A DNA stretch of 64,000 nucleotides from Mycobacterium sp. ACS4054. GTDB taxonomy: Bacteria > Actinomycetota > Actinomycetes > Mycobacteriales > Mycobacteriaceae. Of this stretch, positions 10,841-20,216 are shown one piece after another. The stretch lies in the NCBI RefSeq assembly GCF_001667275.1, contig NZ_LZHV01000054.1:1-64000 (forward strand), in the 5' to 3' direction. Position 1 is the stretch's first letter. The number at the start of each line of letters is the position of its first letter. The translations under genes and the position numbers were made by a program. The notes beneath the pieces were generated by a model that had not been told where the DNA came from, ran no database searches, and saw nothing but the letters and a program-made list of their open reading frames with translations.

Positions 10841-12676
10841 TCAGGCCGCGCCGCGCACCGCGCGCGTCAGGGAGTCCGCGTGCAACTGCTCGAGCCGCAC
10901 CGCCGGCGCACCGAGCCGGCGGGCCAGTTGCTCGGCCAGACCCAGCCGCACATGGGACGTCTCGCAGTCCACGACCACCGCGGCGGCGCCTTCGGATACC
11001 AGCCGAGCCGCCGCGATGTTGCTGCGGCGCAACGGGTCCGGCCCCGCGGTGGCCCGACCGTCGGTGAGCACCACCACCAGGGCGCGCCTTGCCCGGTCGC
11101 GGGCCTTCTCGCGGACGATCAGCTCACGCGCGGCTAGCAGTCCTTCGGCCAGTGGGGTCTTGCCGCCGGTGTCGAATCGGGCCAGTCGCCGCCCGGCGAT
11201 GTGCGCCGACGACGTCGGCGGCAGCAGCAACCGCGCCTCCTGCTGGCGGAACGTGATCACGGCGACCTTGTCGCGGCGCTGGTACGCGTCGCGCAGCAGT
11301 GACAACGTCGCGCCGCTCACCGCGGCCATGCGGTCGCGCGCAGCCATCGAGCCCGACGCGTCCACGACGAAGATGACCAGGTTGCCTTCGCGCCCCTCAC
11401 GGATCGCGCGGCGCACGTCGTCCGGACCCGGCCGCAACGGCCCGGCGCCGGAGCGCTCGGCGGCCGAGAGCACGGTGGCGAACAGGTGCAGCCCCTGCGC
11501 GCCGGAACCCGTGTCGTCGCCGTCGGCGGCCGCGATCACGCGGCCGGTCGCGTTGCGGGCCCGCGACCGCCGCCCGGGCGCGCCCGCGCCGACCCCGGGC
11601 ACCGTCAGGGCCCGGGCGCGGAAGGTCTGCGACGGCGGCGCGCTGGGACGCGGCGGCTGCGGCTTGGACGCCGGTCGCGAATCACCTTGCGGCGCAATGT
11701 CCTCGGCGGCCCCTCCCCCGCCCGACGGGTCGGGCTCGGGATCCGGATCGTCGTCGCCGGCTTGCGCCAGCGCCTCGTCGAGCTGATCACGGTCGATGCC
11801 CGGGTCGTCGAACGGGTCGCGGCGGCGCCGATGCGGCAACGCCAGCTCGGCGGCCACCCGGACGTCCTGCTCTTCGACGGACTTCACCCCGCGCCACGCG
11901 GCATGCGCGGCGGCGGTGCGGGCCACCACCAGATCGGCCCGCATCCCGTCCACGTCGAACGCCGCGCAGACCGCGGCGATGCGCCGTAACTCGTTGTCGG
12001 GCAACGCCACGTCGGCGACCAGGGCCCGCGCGTCGGCGATGCGCCGGGCCAGCTGCGCCTCGGCGTCGGCGTACCGCTCGGCGAACCCATCCGGGTCGGC
12101 CTCGTAGGCCATCCGCTGCCGGACCACCTCCACCCGCACGTCGACATCGCGCGACGCGTGCACGTCGACGGTCAGACCGAACCGGTCCAGCAGCTGCGGA
12201 CGCAGCTCGCCCTCCTCCGGATTCATGGTGCCGATCAGCACGAAGCGCGCCTCATGCGAATGGGAGATGCCGTCGCGTTCGATGTGCACGCGGCCCATGG
12301 CCGCGGCGTCGAGCAGCACGTCCACCAGATGGTCGTGCAGCAGGTTGACCTCGTCGACGTAGAGCACGCCGCCGTGCGCGCGGGCCAGCAGCCCCGGCGA
12401 GAACGCGTGCTCGCCGTCACGCAGCACCCGCTGCAGGTCCAGCGAACCGATCACCCGGTCTTCGGTTGCGCCGAGCGGCATTTCGACCAGGCCGGCGCCC
12501 TCGCCGCCGGTGGCCGCCGAGAGCAGCGCCGCCAGGCCGCGCACCGCCGTCGACTTGGCCGTGCCCTTCTCGCCGCGGATGAGCGCGCCGCCGATCTCCG
12601 GGCGCACCGCGCACAACAGCAGCGCCAGGCGCAGCTGGTCGTGCCCGACGATCGCGCTGAACGGATACGGCTTCAC
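10841..12676 (-). CDS. Magnesium-chelatase-like AAA+/VWA protein (Rv2850c-like)
   Basis: A fusion of ChlI-like and ChlD-like parts, 611 residues. The AAA+ part has Walker [10 protein letters not shown] near residue 37, Walker [10 protein letters not shown] and the chelatase segment [20 protein letters not shown]. After a Pro/Gly/acidic linker (about 290-370) comes a VWA domain with the metal-binding DASGSMAA motif and later [13 protein letters not shown]. Mycobacteria make no chlorophyll, so it is more likely a metal-insertion ATPase for a corrin or another cofactor. Its place directly before cobO-cobB supports, but does not prove, a cobalt role. Its stop overlaps the GNAT gene region by four bases. 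Confidence 0.85.
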   Translation of the reverse strand: MKPYPFSAIVGHDQLRLALLLCAVRPEIGGALIRGEKGTAKSTAVRGLAALLSAATGGEGAGLVEMPLGATEDRVIGSLDLQRVLRDGEHAFSPGLLARAHGGVLYVDEVNLLHDHLVDVLLDAAAMGRVHIERDGISHSHEARFVLIGTMNPEEGELRPQLLDRFGLTVDVHASRDVDVRVEVVRQRMAYEADPDGFAERYADAEAQLARRIADARALVADVALPDNELRRIAAVCAAFDVDGMRADLVVARTAAAHAAWRGVKSVEEQDVRVAAELALPHRRRRDPFDDPGIDRDQLDEALAQAGDDDPDPEPDPSGGGGAAEDIAPQGDSRPASKPQPPRPSAPPSQTFRARALTVPGVGAGAPGRRSRARNATGRVIAAADGDDTGSGAQGLHLFATVLSAAERSGAGPLRPGPDDVRRAIREGREGNLVIFVVDASGSMAARDRMAAVSGATLSLLRDAYQRRDKVAVITFRQQEARLLLPPTSSAHIAGRRLARFDTGGKTPLAEGLLAARELIVREKARDRARRALVVVLTDGRATAGPDPLRRSNIAAARLVSEGAAAVVVDCETSHVRLGLAEQLARRLGAPAVRLEQLHADSLTRAVRGAA

Positions 12677-13152
12677 GGCAGCTCCGTCAGGCCGGAGCCG
12701 GGGCGTGCAGGCTTGAGCATCGGCACGTGCGGAATCCCGTCGTCGACGAAATCCTCACCGGCGCGGACGAACCCGTGCTGGGCGTACATGTCGGCCAGGT
12801 AGGTCTGCGCGTCGATCCGGCACGGGTAGTCGCCCACCTCGGCCAGGGCGGCACGCAGCAGCCGGGTCGTGTGTCCCTGTCCGCGCGCGCTGCGCTTGGT
12901 GCACAACCGGCCGATCCGGAACGCCTTCTGACCGCCAGCGTGCTCCTCCATCAACCGCAGCGTGCAGATCACCTCGCCGTCGGGCGTCTCCAGCCAGAAG
13001 TGCCGCGTCTCGGCGAGCAGGTCGCGCCCGTCCAACTCCGGGTATGGGCACGCCTGCTCCACCACGAACACCTCCACCCGAAGCTTGAGCAGCTCGTAAA
13101 GGGTCCGGGCGCCAAGGTCTTTGGCCCAAGACCGACGCAACGCCTCACTCAT
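12673..13152 (-). CDS. GNAT-family N-acetyltransferase (ElaA-like)
   Basis: A 159-residue acetyltransferase. It resembles ElaA-type proteins: [20 protein letters not shown], then [19 protein letters not shown]. The acetyl-CoA binding motif is [20 protein letters not shown], followed by the usual [20 protein letters not shown] ending. The ATG at 13152 overlaps the mqo stop (ATGA), and its own end overlaps the chelatase-like gene by four bases, so it is translated within that series. The substrate is unknown. Confidence 0.87.
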   Translation of the reverse strand: MSEALRRSWAKDLGARTLYELLKLRVEVFVVEQACPYPELDGRDLLAETRHFWLETPDGEVICTLRLMEEHAGGQKAFRIGRLCTKRSARGQGHTTRLLRAALAEVGDYPCRIDAQTYLADMYAQHGFVRAGEDFVDDGIPHVPMLKPARPGSGLTELP

Positions 13153-14651
13153 GACCGAACCCCCGAATCGGACTTCAACCGCAACGCCTCGGTGCCCCAG
13201 GACCACACCTCGTCGTACAGCGCCGGTTCGCGAGACAGCTCGACCCCCAGCGACGGCACCATCTCCTTGAGCGCGGGCAGCCAGGACGGATAGCGGTCGG
13301 CGAAGCAGCGCGCAAGCACCTCGAGCATGGCCGCCACCGCCGTCGACGCCCCCGGGGAGCCCCCCAGCAGCCCGGCGATGGTGCCATCGGCATCCGCCAG
13401 CACGGTGGTGCTGAAGTCCAGCACGCCCCCCTTGCCGCGGTCCCGCCGAATCACCTGCACGCGTTGACCGGCCACGGTCAACTCCCAATCCGAATCGGTT
13501 GCGCTGGGCGCGAATTCGCGTAGGGCGTCGATCCGATCGGGTTCGGACAGCCGCAGCTGGCCGATCAGGTACCTCACCAGCGTCAGCTGGGTGAGGCCGA
13601 CACCGAGCATGGACACCGCGTTGTCCGGTTTCACCGAGCGGGCCAGGTCCGAAAGACGGCCGTGTTTCAAGAACTTCGGTGACCAACCGGCGAAGGGCCC
13701 GAACACCAGCCACGACTTGCCGTTGACGAACCGGAGGTCCAGGTGCAGCGCGCCGAGCGGTGGGGCGCCCGCCGCCGGAACGCCGTACACCTTGGCCCGG
13801 TGCGCGGCGGTGAGCGCCGGGTTGTCGGTGCGCAGGAACCGGCCGCCGATGGGGAATCCGGCGAAGCCCCTGACCTCCTTGATGCCCGACTTCTGCAACA
13901 GCGGCAGCGCGTCGCCGCCGGCTCCGACGAAGACGAATTTGGCTTCCAGCCGGTGTTTTTCGCCGGTGCGGCGATTGCGGAGCCGCAGGGTCCAGCCGCC
14001 GTCCGGCCGGCGGGTCAGATCGCGGACCTCGTGGCCGAACAGCGCGGTCGCGCCGCCCTGCACGCAGAAGCCGACGAGCTGGCGGGCCAGCGCGCCGAAG
14101 TCGACGTCGGTGCCGTGGGGCGCCCAGTTGAGCGCGGTCGGTTCGGTGAAGTCGCGCCTGGCGGCCATGAACGGTAGCCGGCGGGCGAACTCTTGCGGGT
14201 CGTCGATGAATTCGGTGCCGGCGAAGAGCGGGTTGGCCGCGAGGGCCCGCTGCCGGCGCCGCAGAAAGTCGACGCCCTGCGCCCCGCGCACGAAACTCAC
14301 GTGTGGGAGCGGGTTGAGGAAGTCGGTGTCGGTCAGGATCCCGTTCTCGACGGCGTAGGCCCAGAATTGCCGGCTCACCTGGAACTGCTCGTTGATGCGC
14401 ACCGCTTTGGTGATGTCGATAGAGCCGTCCGGGTTTTGCGGGGTGTAGTTGAGCTCGCACAGCGCGGAGTGCCCGGTGCCGGCGTTGTTCCAGGGGCTGC
14501 TGCTTTCGGCGGCGACGGCGTCCAGCCGTTCGACGATCGTCATCGACCAGTCGGGCTGCAGCCGCCGCAGCAACGCGCCCAGGGTGGCGCTCATGATGCC
14601 CGCGCCCACCAGCACGACGTCCGTCCGTGCGGTTCGGGCTAACGACGACAC
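13149..14651 (-). CDS. mqo: Malate:quinone oxidoreductase
   Basis: A peripheral membrane FAD enzyme that oxidises malate to oxaloacetate and reduces menaquinone, acting in the TCA cycle and respiratory chain. The 500 residues start (GTG) with [20 protein letters not shown], a Rossmann FAD motif, followed by [17 protein letters not shown] and, in the middle, [18 protein letters not shown], typical of Mqo. It heads a leftward run mqo-GNAT-chelatase-cobO-cobB-cysG with short overlaps. Its presence means a second quinone-reducing dehydrogenase besides the hydrogenase lies in this window. Confidence 0.96.
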   Translation of the reverse strand: MSSLARTARTDVVLVGAGIMSATLGALLRRLQPDWSMTIVERLDAVAAESSSPWNNAGTGHSALCELNYTPQNPDGSIDITKAVRINEQFQVSRQFWAYAVENGILTDTDFLNPLPHVSFVRGAQGVDFLRRRQRALAANPLFAGTEFIDDPQEFARRLPFMAARRDFTEPTALNWAPHGTDVDFGALARQLVGFCVQGGATALFGHEVRDLTRRPDGGWTLRLRNRRTGEKHRLEAKFVFVGAGGDALPLLQKSGIKEVRGFAGFPIGGRFLRTDNPALTAAHRAKVYGVPAAGAPPLGALHLDLRFVNGKSWLVFGPFAGWSPKFLKHGRLSDLARSVKPDNAVSMLGVGLTQLTLVRYLIGQLRLSEPDRIDALREFAPSATDSDWELTVAGQRVQVIRRDRGKGGVLDFSTTVLADADGTIAGLLGGSPGASTAVAAMLEVLARCFADRYPSWLPALKEMVPSLGVELSREPALYDEVWSWGTEALRLKSDSGVRS

Positions 14652-14749
14652 CTGCTCCCGGTCCTTTCCTCGACTGTGCCGGTCCCCAGGCTATCCCGAG
14701 GCGAACCGGGCACGACCGGCATGCGCCTCCCCGCGACCAGCAAAACCTC

Positions 14750-14755
14750 TAAGCT
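14750..14755 (+). promoter_or_regulatory. Candidate leaderless -10 for the alpha/beta hydrolase
   Basis: TAAGCT ends six bases before the GTG at 14762, so the start codon itself would be the transcription start. There is no Shine-Dalgarno sequence upstream, which fits a leaderless mRNA. Confidence 0.5.
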
Positions 14756-14761
14756 GGCCTC

Positions 14762-15775
14762 GTGACTGGCTGGGTGCCCGATGTCCTGCCCGGTTATTGG
14801 CAGCGCACCATCCCGCTCGGGCCCGACCCGGTCGGTGAGGGCGAGATCGTCGCGACGCTGATCCGGCGCGGCGAGCCGACCGGTCCCCACGGGACCGGCC
14901 ATGCGGTGCTCGCCGTGCACGGCTACACCGACTACTTCTTCCACACGGCGCTGGCCGATCACTTCGCCGACCGGGGCTTCGCCTTCTACGCGCTGGACCT
15001 ACAGAAATGCGGACGGTCGCGCCGCGACGGCCAGACGCCGCACTTCATCACCAACCTCGACGACTACGACGCCGAGCTCGGGCAAGCGCTGGCGGTCATC
15101 CGCGAAGAGGAGCGGCCCGCCAAGGTCCTGGTGTACGGCCATTCCGCCGGCGGGCTCATCGTGTCGCTGTGGCTGGACCGGCTCCGCCGGCGCGACGCCG
15201 CGGCCCACGCCGGCATCGCGGGCTTGGTGCTCAACAGCCCCTTCCTGGACCTGCACGGGCCCGCGGTGCTGCGCCTGTCGGTGACGTCGACGCTGATCGC
15301 GGGGCTGTCCCGGGTGCGGTCCAAGGGCGTGGTGCGTTCGCCCACCGAGGGCGGCTACGGCACCACCCTGCACCGCGACTATTACGGCGAGTTCGATTAC
15401 AACCTGCAGTGGAAACCGGTGGGCGGCTTTCCCATCACGCTCGGTTGGCTGCACGCCGTCCGCCGCGGCCAGGTCCGGCTGCACCGCGGGCTGGACGTCG
15501 GGGTGCCCAACCTGATCCTGCGTTCGGATCACACCGTGCGGGAAACCAGCGACGCGGCGTCCATGCAAAGCGGTGACGCGGTTCTCGACGTCAGCCAGAT
15601 CGCCCGGTGGGCCGGGTGCATCGGGAATCGCAGCACCGTCGTCCCGATCGGCGACGCCAAACACGATGTCTTCCTTTCGCTGCCGGGGCCGCGGGAGGCG
15701 GCCTATCGCCAGCTTGACCGCTGGCTGGACGAGTACCTCAACGCCGATCGCACCCAGCCATCGAAGCGGGGGTGA
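14762..15775 (+). CDS. Alpha/beta hydrolase, monoglyceride-lipase-like (Rv2854-like)
   Basis: A 337-residue serine hydrolase related to the monoacylglycerol lipase/lysophospholipase group. The oxyanion region is AVLAVHGYTDYFFHTALADH, followed by ALDLQKCGRSRRDGQ. The nucleophile elbow is VYGHSAGG (about residue 126), and GDAKHDVF near residue 305 gives the likely catalytic His. No signal peptide is seen, so it is probably cytosolic or peripheral. It lies four bases before mtr. The substrate is not known. Confidence 0.87.
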   Translation: MTGWVPDVLPGYWQRTIPLGPDPVGEGEIVATLIRRGEPTGPHGTGHAVLAVHGYTDYFFHTALADHFADRGFAFYALDLQKCGRSRRDGQTPHFITNLDDYDAELGQALAVIREEERPAKVLVYGHSAGGLIVSLWLDRLRRRDAAAHAGIAGLVLNSPFLDLHGPAVLRLSVTSTLIAGLSRVRSKGVVRSPTEGGYGTTLHRDYYGEFDYNLQWKPVGGFPITLGWLHAVRRGQVRLHRGLDVGVPNLILRSDHTVRETSDAASMQSGDAVLDVSQIARWAGCIGNRSTVVPIGDAKHDVFLSLPGPREAAYRQLDRWLDEYLNADRTQPSKRG

Positions 15776-15779
15776 GGAG

Positions 15780-17168
15780 ATGGAGACATACGACCTCGCG
15801 ATCATCGGGACCGGTTCGGGCAACAGCATTTTCGACGATAGATTCAAGGAGATGCGAACGGCGCTGTGCGAGCACGGCACCTTCGGCGGCACCTGCCTGA
15901 ACGTGGGCTGCATCCCGACTAAGATGTTCGTCTACGCCGCCGAAGTGGCCACGACGATCCGCGGCGCGGCGCGCTACGGGGTCGACGCGCACATCGACGG
16001 GGTGCGCTGGGACGACATCGTCTCGCGCATCTTCGGACGCATCGATCCGATCTCGATGAGCGGCGAAGACTACCGCCGCTCATCACCCAACGTCGACCTG
16101 TACGGCCAGCACACCCGGTTCGGGCCGGTTCAGCCCGACGGGCGCTACCTGTTGCGCACCGACGCCGGCGACGAATTCACCGCCGACCGGGTGGTGATCG
16201 CGGCGGGGTCGCGGCCGGTGATCCCGCCGGCGATCCTCGACTGCGGCGTCGCCTATCACACCAGCGACACGATCATGCGCATCGCCGAGCTGCCCGGGCA
16301 CCTCGTCATCGTCGGAAGCGGCTATGTGGCAGCAGAATTCGCTCACGTGTTCTCCTCTCTGGGCGTGCGCGTCACGCTGGTGTGCAGAGGCGCCACCATG
16401 CTGCGGAATTCCGACGACACCATCTGCAAACGCTTCACCCGCATCGCCGCCGCCAAATGGGAGCTGCGCATGCACCGCAATGTCGTGGGCGGCAGCAACG
16501 AAGGCTCCGGCGTCGCGTTGCGACTCGACGACGGGTCGACGCTGCACGCCGACCTGCTGCTGGTCGCAACGGGCCGGTTGTCCAACGCCGACCTGCTGGA
16601 CGCCGAACAGGCCGGCGTCGACGTCGAGGACGGCCGGGTGGTGGTCGACGAGTACCAACGCACCTCGGCCCGTGGCGTTTTCGCCCTCGGCGACGTCAGC
16701 TCGCCCTACCAGCTCAAGCACGTCGCCAACCACGAGGCCCGCGTCGTTCAGCACAACCTGTTCTGCGACTGGGACGACACCGAGTCGATGGCGCGGACCG
16801 ACCACCGCTACGTGCCGTCGGCGGTGTTCACCGATCCGCAGCTGGCGGCCGTCGGTCTGACCGAAACACAGGCGATGGCAAGGGGATTCGACATCTCGGT
16901 CGCGATCCACGATTACGGCGACGTCGCCTACGGCTGGGCGATGGAGGACACCACCGGGATAGTGAAGCTCATCGCCGAGCGCAACACCGGCTGCTTGCTC
17001 GGCGCGCACATCATGGGCCCGCAGGCATCCTCGATCATCCAGCCGCTGATTCAGGCGATGAGCTTCGGGTTGACCGCTCCGGAGATGGCCCGCGGCCAGT
17101 ACTGGATCCACCCGGCGCTGCCCGAAGTGGTCGAGAACGCGCTACTGGATTTGGGTCGCCACCAGTAG
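15780..17168 (+). CDS. mtr: Mycothione reductase
   Basis: An NADPH-dependent flavin disulfide reductase that keeps mycothiol, the actinobacterial low-molecular-weight thiol, reduced. The start METYDLAIIGTGSGNSI, the redox-active pair in FGGTCLNVGCIPTK (Cys39/Cys44), the NADPH motif IVGSGYVAAEFAHVF and the C-terminal catalytic HPALPEVVENALL all match Mtr. The ATG at 15780 has GAGG just upstream and starts almost directly after the hydrolase gene, suggesting co-transcription. The product is 462 residues. It ends eight bases from the convergent Fur-family gene. Confidence 0.97.
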   Translation: METYDLAIIGTGSGNSIFDDRFKEMRTALCEHGTFGGTCLNVGCIPTKMFVYAAEVATTIRGAARYGVDAHIDGVRWDDIVSRIFGRIDPISMSGEDYRRSSPNVDLYGQHTRFGPVQPDGRYLLRTDAGDEFTADRVVIAAGSRPVIPPAILDCGVAYHTSDTIMRIAELPGHLVIVGSGYVAAEFAHVFSSLGVRVTLVCRGATMLRNSDDTICKRFTRIAAAKWELRMHRNVVGGSNEGSGVALRLDDGSTLHADLLLVATGRLSNADLLDAEQAGVDVEDGRVVVDEYQRTSARGVFALGDVSSPYQLKHVANHEARVVQHNLFCDWDDTESMARTDHRYVPSAVFTDPQLAAVGLTETQAMARGFDISVAIHDYGDVAYGWAMEDTTGIVKLIAERNTGCLLGAHIMGPQASSIIQPLIQAMSFGLTAPEMARGQYWIHPALPEVVENALLDLGRHQ

Positions 17169-17175
17169 ACCGAGC

Positions 17176-17640
17176 TCAGCGCCGCTGACACTGCGGGCAC
17201 AGGCCGTGCAGCGTCAGGCCCGCCGCCTCGGACAGCGCGAAGGAACTGCCCGCCATCGCGTGTTCGAGCGCCGAACTGAGCTGGCGGGCGGGCACCTCGA
17301 TGATCGCGCCGCATTCGGTGCAGACGGCGTGATGGTGCGGCGCGGTGGCCATCCCGTAAGTGGTGACACCGCCGTCGACGGTCAAGGCGTGCAGCACTTT
17401 CTGCTCGACCAGGGTGGTCACCGTGCGATAGATGGTCGCCACGTCGGGGGCGTGGGCGCCGTGCGGCAGGCAGGCCCGCACCCGCTTGTGGATCTCTGCC
17501 ACCGGCAGGTGCCCGTCGACCGGCTCGAGCACGGCCAGCACCTGGATTCGCGACGACATCCGCCGCAGCCCCCGCGCGCGCAGCAGATCGCCGATCCGGG
17601 CGGTGACCGACGGGTCGAGTGCCGCTGGCTTGGGCGTCAC
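17176..17640 (-). CDS. Fur-family metalloregulator, probable nickel regulator (Nur-like)
   Basis: A 154-residue DNA-binding repressor of the Fur/Zur/Nur superfamily. The winged helix covers about residues 12-85 (LRRMSSRIQVLAVLEPVDGH, then DVATIYRTVTTLVEQKVLHA). The dimerisation and metal domain has the PHHHAVCTECG motif (Cys107/Cys110) and a second CPQC pair at 148/151, the usual structural zinc site. It is divergent from nicT across a 155-bp gap, so a nickel-sensing role as in Streptomyces Nur is a sensible inference; zinc or iron sensing cannot be excluded. The GTG at 17640 gives the normal length; no good Shine-Dalgarno site precedes it. Confidence 0.85.
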   Translation of the reverse strand: MTPKPAALDPSVTARIGDLLRARGLRRMSSRIQVLAVLEPVDGHLPVAEIHKRVRACLPHGAHAPDVATIYRTVTTLVEQKVLHALTVDGGVTTYGMATAPHHHAVCTECGAIIEVPARQLSSALEHAMAGSSFALSEAAGLTLHGLCPQCQRR

Positions 17641-17678
17641 CCGTTCAGTGTCGCGCCGCCACACCGGCCGCGCCAGTT

Positions 17679-17688
17679 TTCGGCCGAA
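17679..17688. promoter_or_regulatory. Candidate operator palindrome between the Fur-family gene and nicT
   Basis: A perfect 10-bp palindrome TTCGGCCGAA lies in the divergent intergenic region, flanked by TTT on the left and TT on the right. It is 39 bases before the regulator start and about 38 bases upstream of the predicted nicT -35. Its position suits a site for the adjacent regulator, but it is more GC-rich than common Fur boxes. Confidence 0.35.
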
Positions 17689-17725
17689 TTCGCCGGTACC
17701 CCCCGTCTCGATTCCTGCGACCCGC

Positions 17726-17755
17726 TTGCATCTGGCCGACGGCGGCACATACAGT
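17726..17755 (+). promoter_or_regulatory. Candidate sigma-A promoter of nicT
   Basis: TTGCAT at 17726 and TACAGT at 17750 are separated by 18 bases, a fair match to TTGACN/TANNNT. The start would be near 17762, leaving a leader of about 34 bases with GGAAGGA in front of the GTG. Confidence 0.5.
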
Positions 17756-17795
17756 CGTGCCGTCGGTTCCCCCGCCCGACGCTGGAAGGAATCCA

Positions 17796-18911
17796 GTGGC
17801 CAGCACCGAGCTCGACGGGCGCCCGTCATGGACGGCCAAGCTTCGCGACGCGTTGACGCCGGCGGAGTGGTGGCGGCTCGCGGCGATGGCGGCGGTCGTC
17901 GTCGCGCTCCACGTGATCGGCTGGTTCACCTTGGTGGCCCTGGTGGCCCCCGCGCAATTCAGCCTCGGCGGCAAGGCATTTGGCGTCGGCGTCGGGCTGA
18001 CGGCCTACACCCTTGGCCTGCGGCACGCGTTCGACGCCGACCACATCGCCGCCATCGACAACACCACGCGCAAGCTGATGAACGACGGGCAACGACCCCT
18101 GGCGGTGGGATTCTTCTTCTCGCTGGGCCATTCCACCGTGGTCTTCGGGCTGGCGGTCCTGCTGGCGTCCGGGGTCAAGACGATCGTCGGACCGGTGCGC
18201 GACGACTCGTCCGCGCTGCACCACTACACGGGGCTGATCGGCACCGGCGTCTCCGGGGTCTTCCTCTACGTGATCGCCCTCCTCAACGTGGTTGTGCTGG
18301 TGGGCATCCTGCGGGTGTTCGCCCGGCTGCGTCGCGGTGACTACGACCCCGACACCGACGGGGCCGAACTCGAGCGGCAGCTCAACGACCGCGGACTGAT
18401 GAACCGATTCCTCGGCCGCTTCACCACATCGATCACCAAGTCGTGGCACTCCTATCCGGTCGGGGTGCTGTTCGGGCTCGGCTTCGACACCGCCACCGAG
18501 ATCGCGCTGCTGGTCCTGGCCGGCAGCAGCGCGGCCGCCGGGTTGCCGTGGTACGCCATCGTGTGCCTGCCGGTGCTGTTCACCGCCGGCATGTGCCTGC
18601 TGGACACCATCGACGGCTCGTTCATGAACTTCGCGTACGGCTGGGCCTTTTCCAACCCGGTGCGCAAGATCTACTACAACATCACCATCACCGCGCTGTC
18701 GGTCCTCGTCGCGTTGGTGATCGGCAGCGTCGAACTACTAGCCCTGTTCGCCGAGCAGTTCGGCTGGCGGGGGGCGTTCTGGAGCTGGATCGGCGGGCTG
18801 GATCTCAACACCGTCGGCTATTTCGTGGTGGGCGCCTTCGTCGTCACCTGGGCGGTGGCGGTGCTGGTCTGGCGCTACGGTCGCCTCGAACAGAAGTGGG
18901 CTGCCTCTTGA
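17796..18911 (+). CDS. nicT: High-affinity nickel transporter (NiCoT family)
   Basis: An inner-membrane nickel/cobalt permease supplying the hydrogenase and possibly urease. The family signature is clear: RHAFDADHIAAIDNTTRKLM (the HX4DH motif), followed by FFFSLGHSTVVF and later LGFDTATEIALL and DGSFMNFAYGWAF. At least seven hydrophobic segments can be read. The GTG at 17796 follows GGAAGGA with a five-base gap; the product is 371 residues. It is divergent from a Fur-family gene and 73 bases before hypA, which strongly suggests nickel rather than cobalt as the main cargo. M. tuberculosis keeps a nicT homologue at the same site. Confidence 0.95.
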   Translation: MASTELDGRPSWTAKLRDALTPAEWWRLAAMAAVVVALHVIGWFTLVALVAPAQFSLGGKAFGVGVGLTAYTLGLRHAFDADHIAAIDNTTRKLMNDGQRPLAVGFFFSLGHSTVVFGLAVLLASGVKTIVGPVRDDSSALHHYTGLIGTGVSGVFLYVIALLNVVVLVGILRVFARLRRGDYDPDTDGAELERQLNDRGLMNRFLGRFTTSITKSWHSYPVGVLFGLGFDTATEIALLVLAGSSAAAGLPWYAIVCLPVLFTAGMCLLDTIDGSFMNFAYGWAFSNPVRKIYYNITITALSVLVALVIGSVELLALFAEQFGWRGAFWSWIGGLDLNTVGYFVVGAFVVTWAVAVLVWRYGRLEQKWAAS

Positions 18912-18984
18912 CACCGCTGCGTTCCGGGGCCGTTCGGGTGTAGAACAGTGCTCATGGGCCTGGCGCGGACGAAGGTGGTCGGCG

Positions 18985-19320
18985 GTGCATGAGCTGTCGC
19001 TGTGCGAAGCGATCGCCGGTGTGGCCAAGACGCACGCCGACGGTCGGCACGTGGACGTGGTGCGGGTGCGGATCGGGGCGCTTCGCCAGGTGGTGCCCGA
19101 GTCGCTGTCGTTCTGCTGGACGCTGGTGCGCGACGCCGAGAACATGCCGGAGGCCGAGCTGGAACTCGAGTGCGTGGGGGCCGAGGTGCGCTGCCGCGCG
19201 TGCGGCCGGCGATCGGAGATCACGTCGGCCTGGTCCATCTGGTGCCCGCGGTGCGACAGCTCCGACGTCGAGGTGTTGCAGGGCAACGAGTTCTTGGTGA
19301 CGTCCCTGGACGTCTCGTGA
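18985..19320 (+). CDS. hypA: Hydrogenase nickel incorporation protein HypA
   Basis: A nickel metallochaperone that works with HypB to load the [NiFe] centre. The GTG at 18985 gives VHELSLCEAIAG; the His-Glu at positions 2-3, needed for nickel binding, settles this start. The zinc site is two CxxC pairs, CRACGRRSE and WCPRCDSSDVEV. The length is 111 residues, normal for the family. It lies between nicT and hypB, a nickel-handling trio. Confidence 0.95.
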   Translation: MHELSLCEAIAGVAKTHADGRHVDVVRVRIGALRQVVPESLSFCWTLVRDAENMPEAELELECVGAEVRCRACGRRSEITSAWSIWCPRCDSSDVEVLQGNEFLVTSLDVS

Positions 19321-19348
19321 AAAGCGACCGTTCCGAACGGATTTGACC

Positions 19349-20119
19349 ATGGGCAGATTTCACCGGCACGACGACGGAACCGTGCACACCCACGACCACG
19401 ACGATCCGGATCACCAGCACGGCGACCACGGCGGGTACCGGACCGGCAGGCAACGCGTCGACGTGCTGGAGGCCATCTTCGCCGAGAACGACCTCCTCGC
19501 CGATGCCAACCGGACGGCATTCGAGACCAATGGGGTGCGCACCCTCAACCTGATGAGCTCGCCGGGATCGGGCAAGACGACCGTCCTGCAGGCCACGCTC
19601 GACGAGCTGGCCGGGGAACTCGCGATCGGGGTGATCGAGGGTGACATCGCCACCGATCTGGACGCGGCCAAGCTCAGCGGTCGCGGCGCCCAGGTGTCAC
19701 TGCTCAACACCAGCAACGGTTTTGGCGGCGAATGCCACCTCGACGCGCCGATGGTCAACCGCGCGCTTCCCGGCCTCGACCTGGCCGCGCTCGACCTGGT
19801 GATCATCGAGAACGTCGGCAACCTGGTCTGCCCGGCGGAGTTCGACGTCGGCGAGCACGCCAAGGCCATGGTGTACTCCGTGACCGAGGGCGAGGACAAG
19901 CCACTGAAGTATCCGGTGATGTTCCGGTCGGTGGACGTGGTGCTGCTCAACAAGATTGACTTGGTCCCCCACCTCGACGTCGACGTCGACACCTACATCG
20001 AGCACGTGCGCAAGGTCAACGCGACGGCGACCATCCTGCCGCTCAGCGCGCGCACCGGCGCCGGGATGGGCGCGTGGTTCGGGTGGCTGCGACGCTTCGC
20101 CGCGGAGCCGCCGGGCTAG
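19349..20119 (+). CDS. hypB: Hydrogenase nickel incorporation GTPase HypB
   Basis: A GTPase that drives nickel release into the hydrogenase large subunit. The P-loop is LMSSPGSGKTTVL (about residues 69-80). Further motifs are GVIEGDIATDLDA, IIENVGNLVCP (Cys-containing metal-site loop) and LLNKIDLVPHLD (G4). The first 29 residues hold eight histidines with many aspartates, a nickel-storage tail as in other His-rich HypB proteins. The ATG at 19349 is preferred over TTG at 19343. It ends 204 bases before hucS, where a new promoter is seen. Confidence 0.96.
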   Translation: MGRFHRHDDGTVHTHDHDDPDHQHGDHGGYRTGRQRVDVLEAIFAENDLLADANRTAFETNGVRTLNLMSSPGSGKTTVLQATLDELAGELAIGVIEGDIATDLDAAKLSGRGAQVSLLNTSNGFGGECHLDAPMVNRALPGLDLAALDLVIIENVGNLVCPAEFDVGEHAKAMVYSVTEGEDKPLKYPVMFRSVDVVLLNKIDLVPHLDVDVDTYIEHVRKVNATATILPLSARTGAGMGAWFGWLRRFAAEPPG

Positions 20120-20178
20120 CGCTCTACTTGCAAGGATTTCGCATGAGGCCGGGGCCCTCCGGTGCGCCCTCGGCAATG

Positions 20179-20216
20179 CAACGGTTGTCTAAGTACTTTG
20201 TGCCGCAGAACCGTTG
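20179..20216. repeat. 8-bp inverted repeat overlapping the hucS -35
   Basis: CAACGGTT at 20179-20186 and AACCGTTG at 20209-20216 form a perfect inverted repeat with a 22-base spacer. The right arm overlaps the -35 hexamer of the hucS promoter. The geometry suits a dimeric regulator binding site; the regulator is not known. Confidence 0.45.

Noticed and set aside
18908..18946. TTGACA at the end of nicT with TAGAAC downstream as a hypA promoter
   Set aside because: The spacing is 27 bases, far too long for a sigma-A promoter, and hypA can be read from the nicT transcript.
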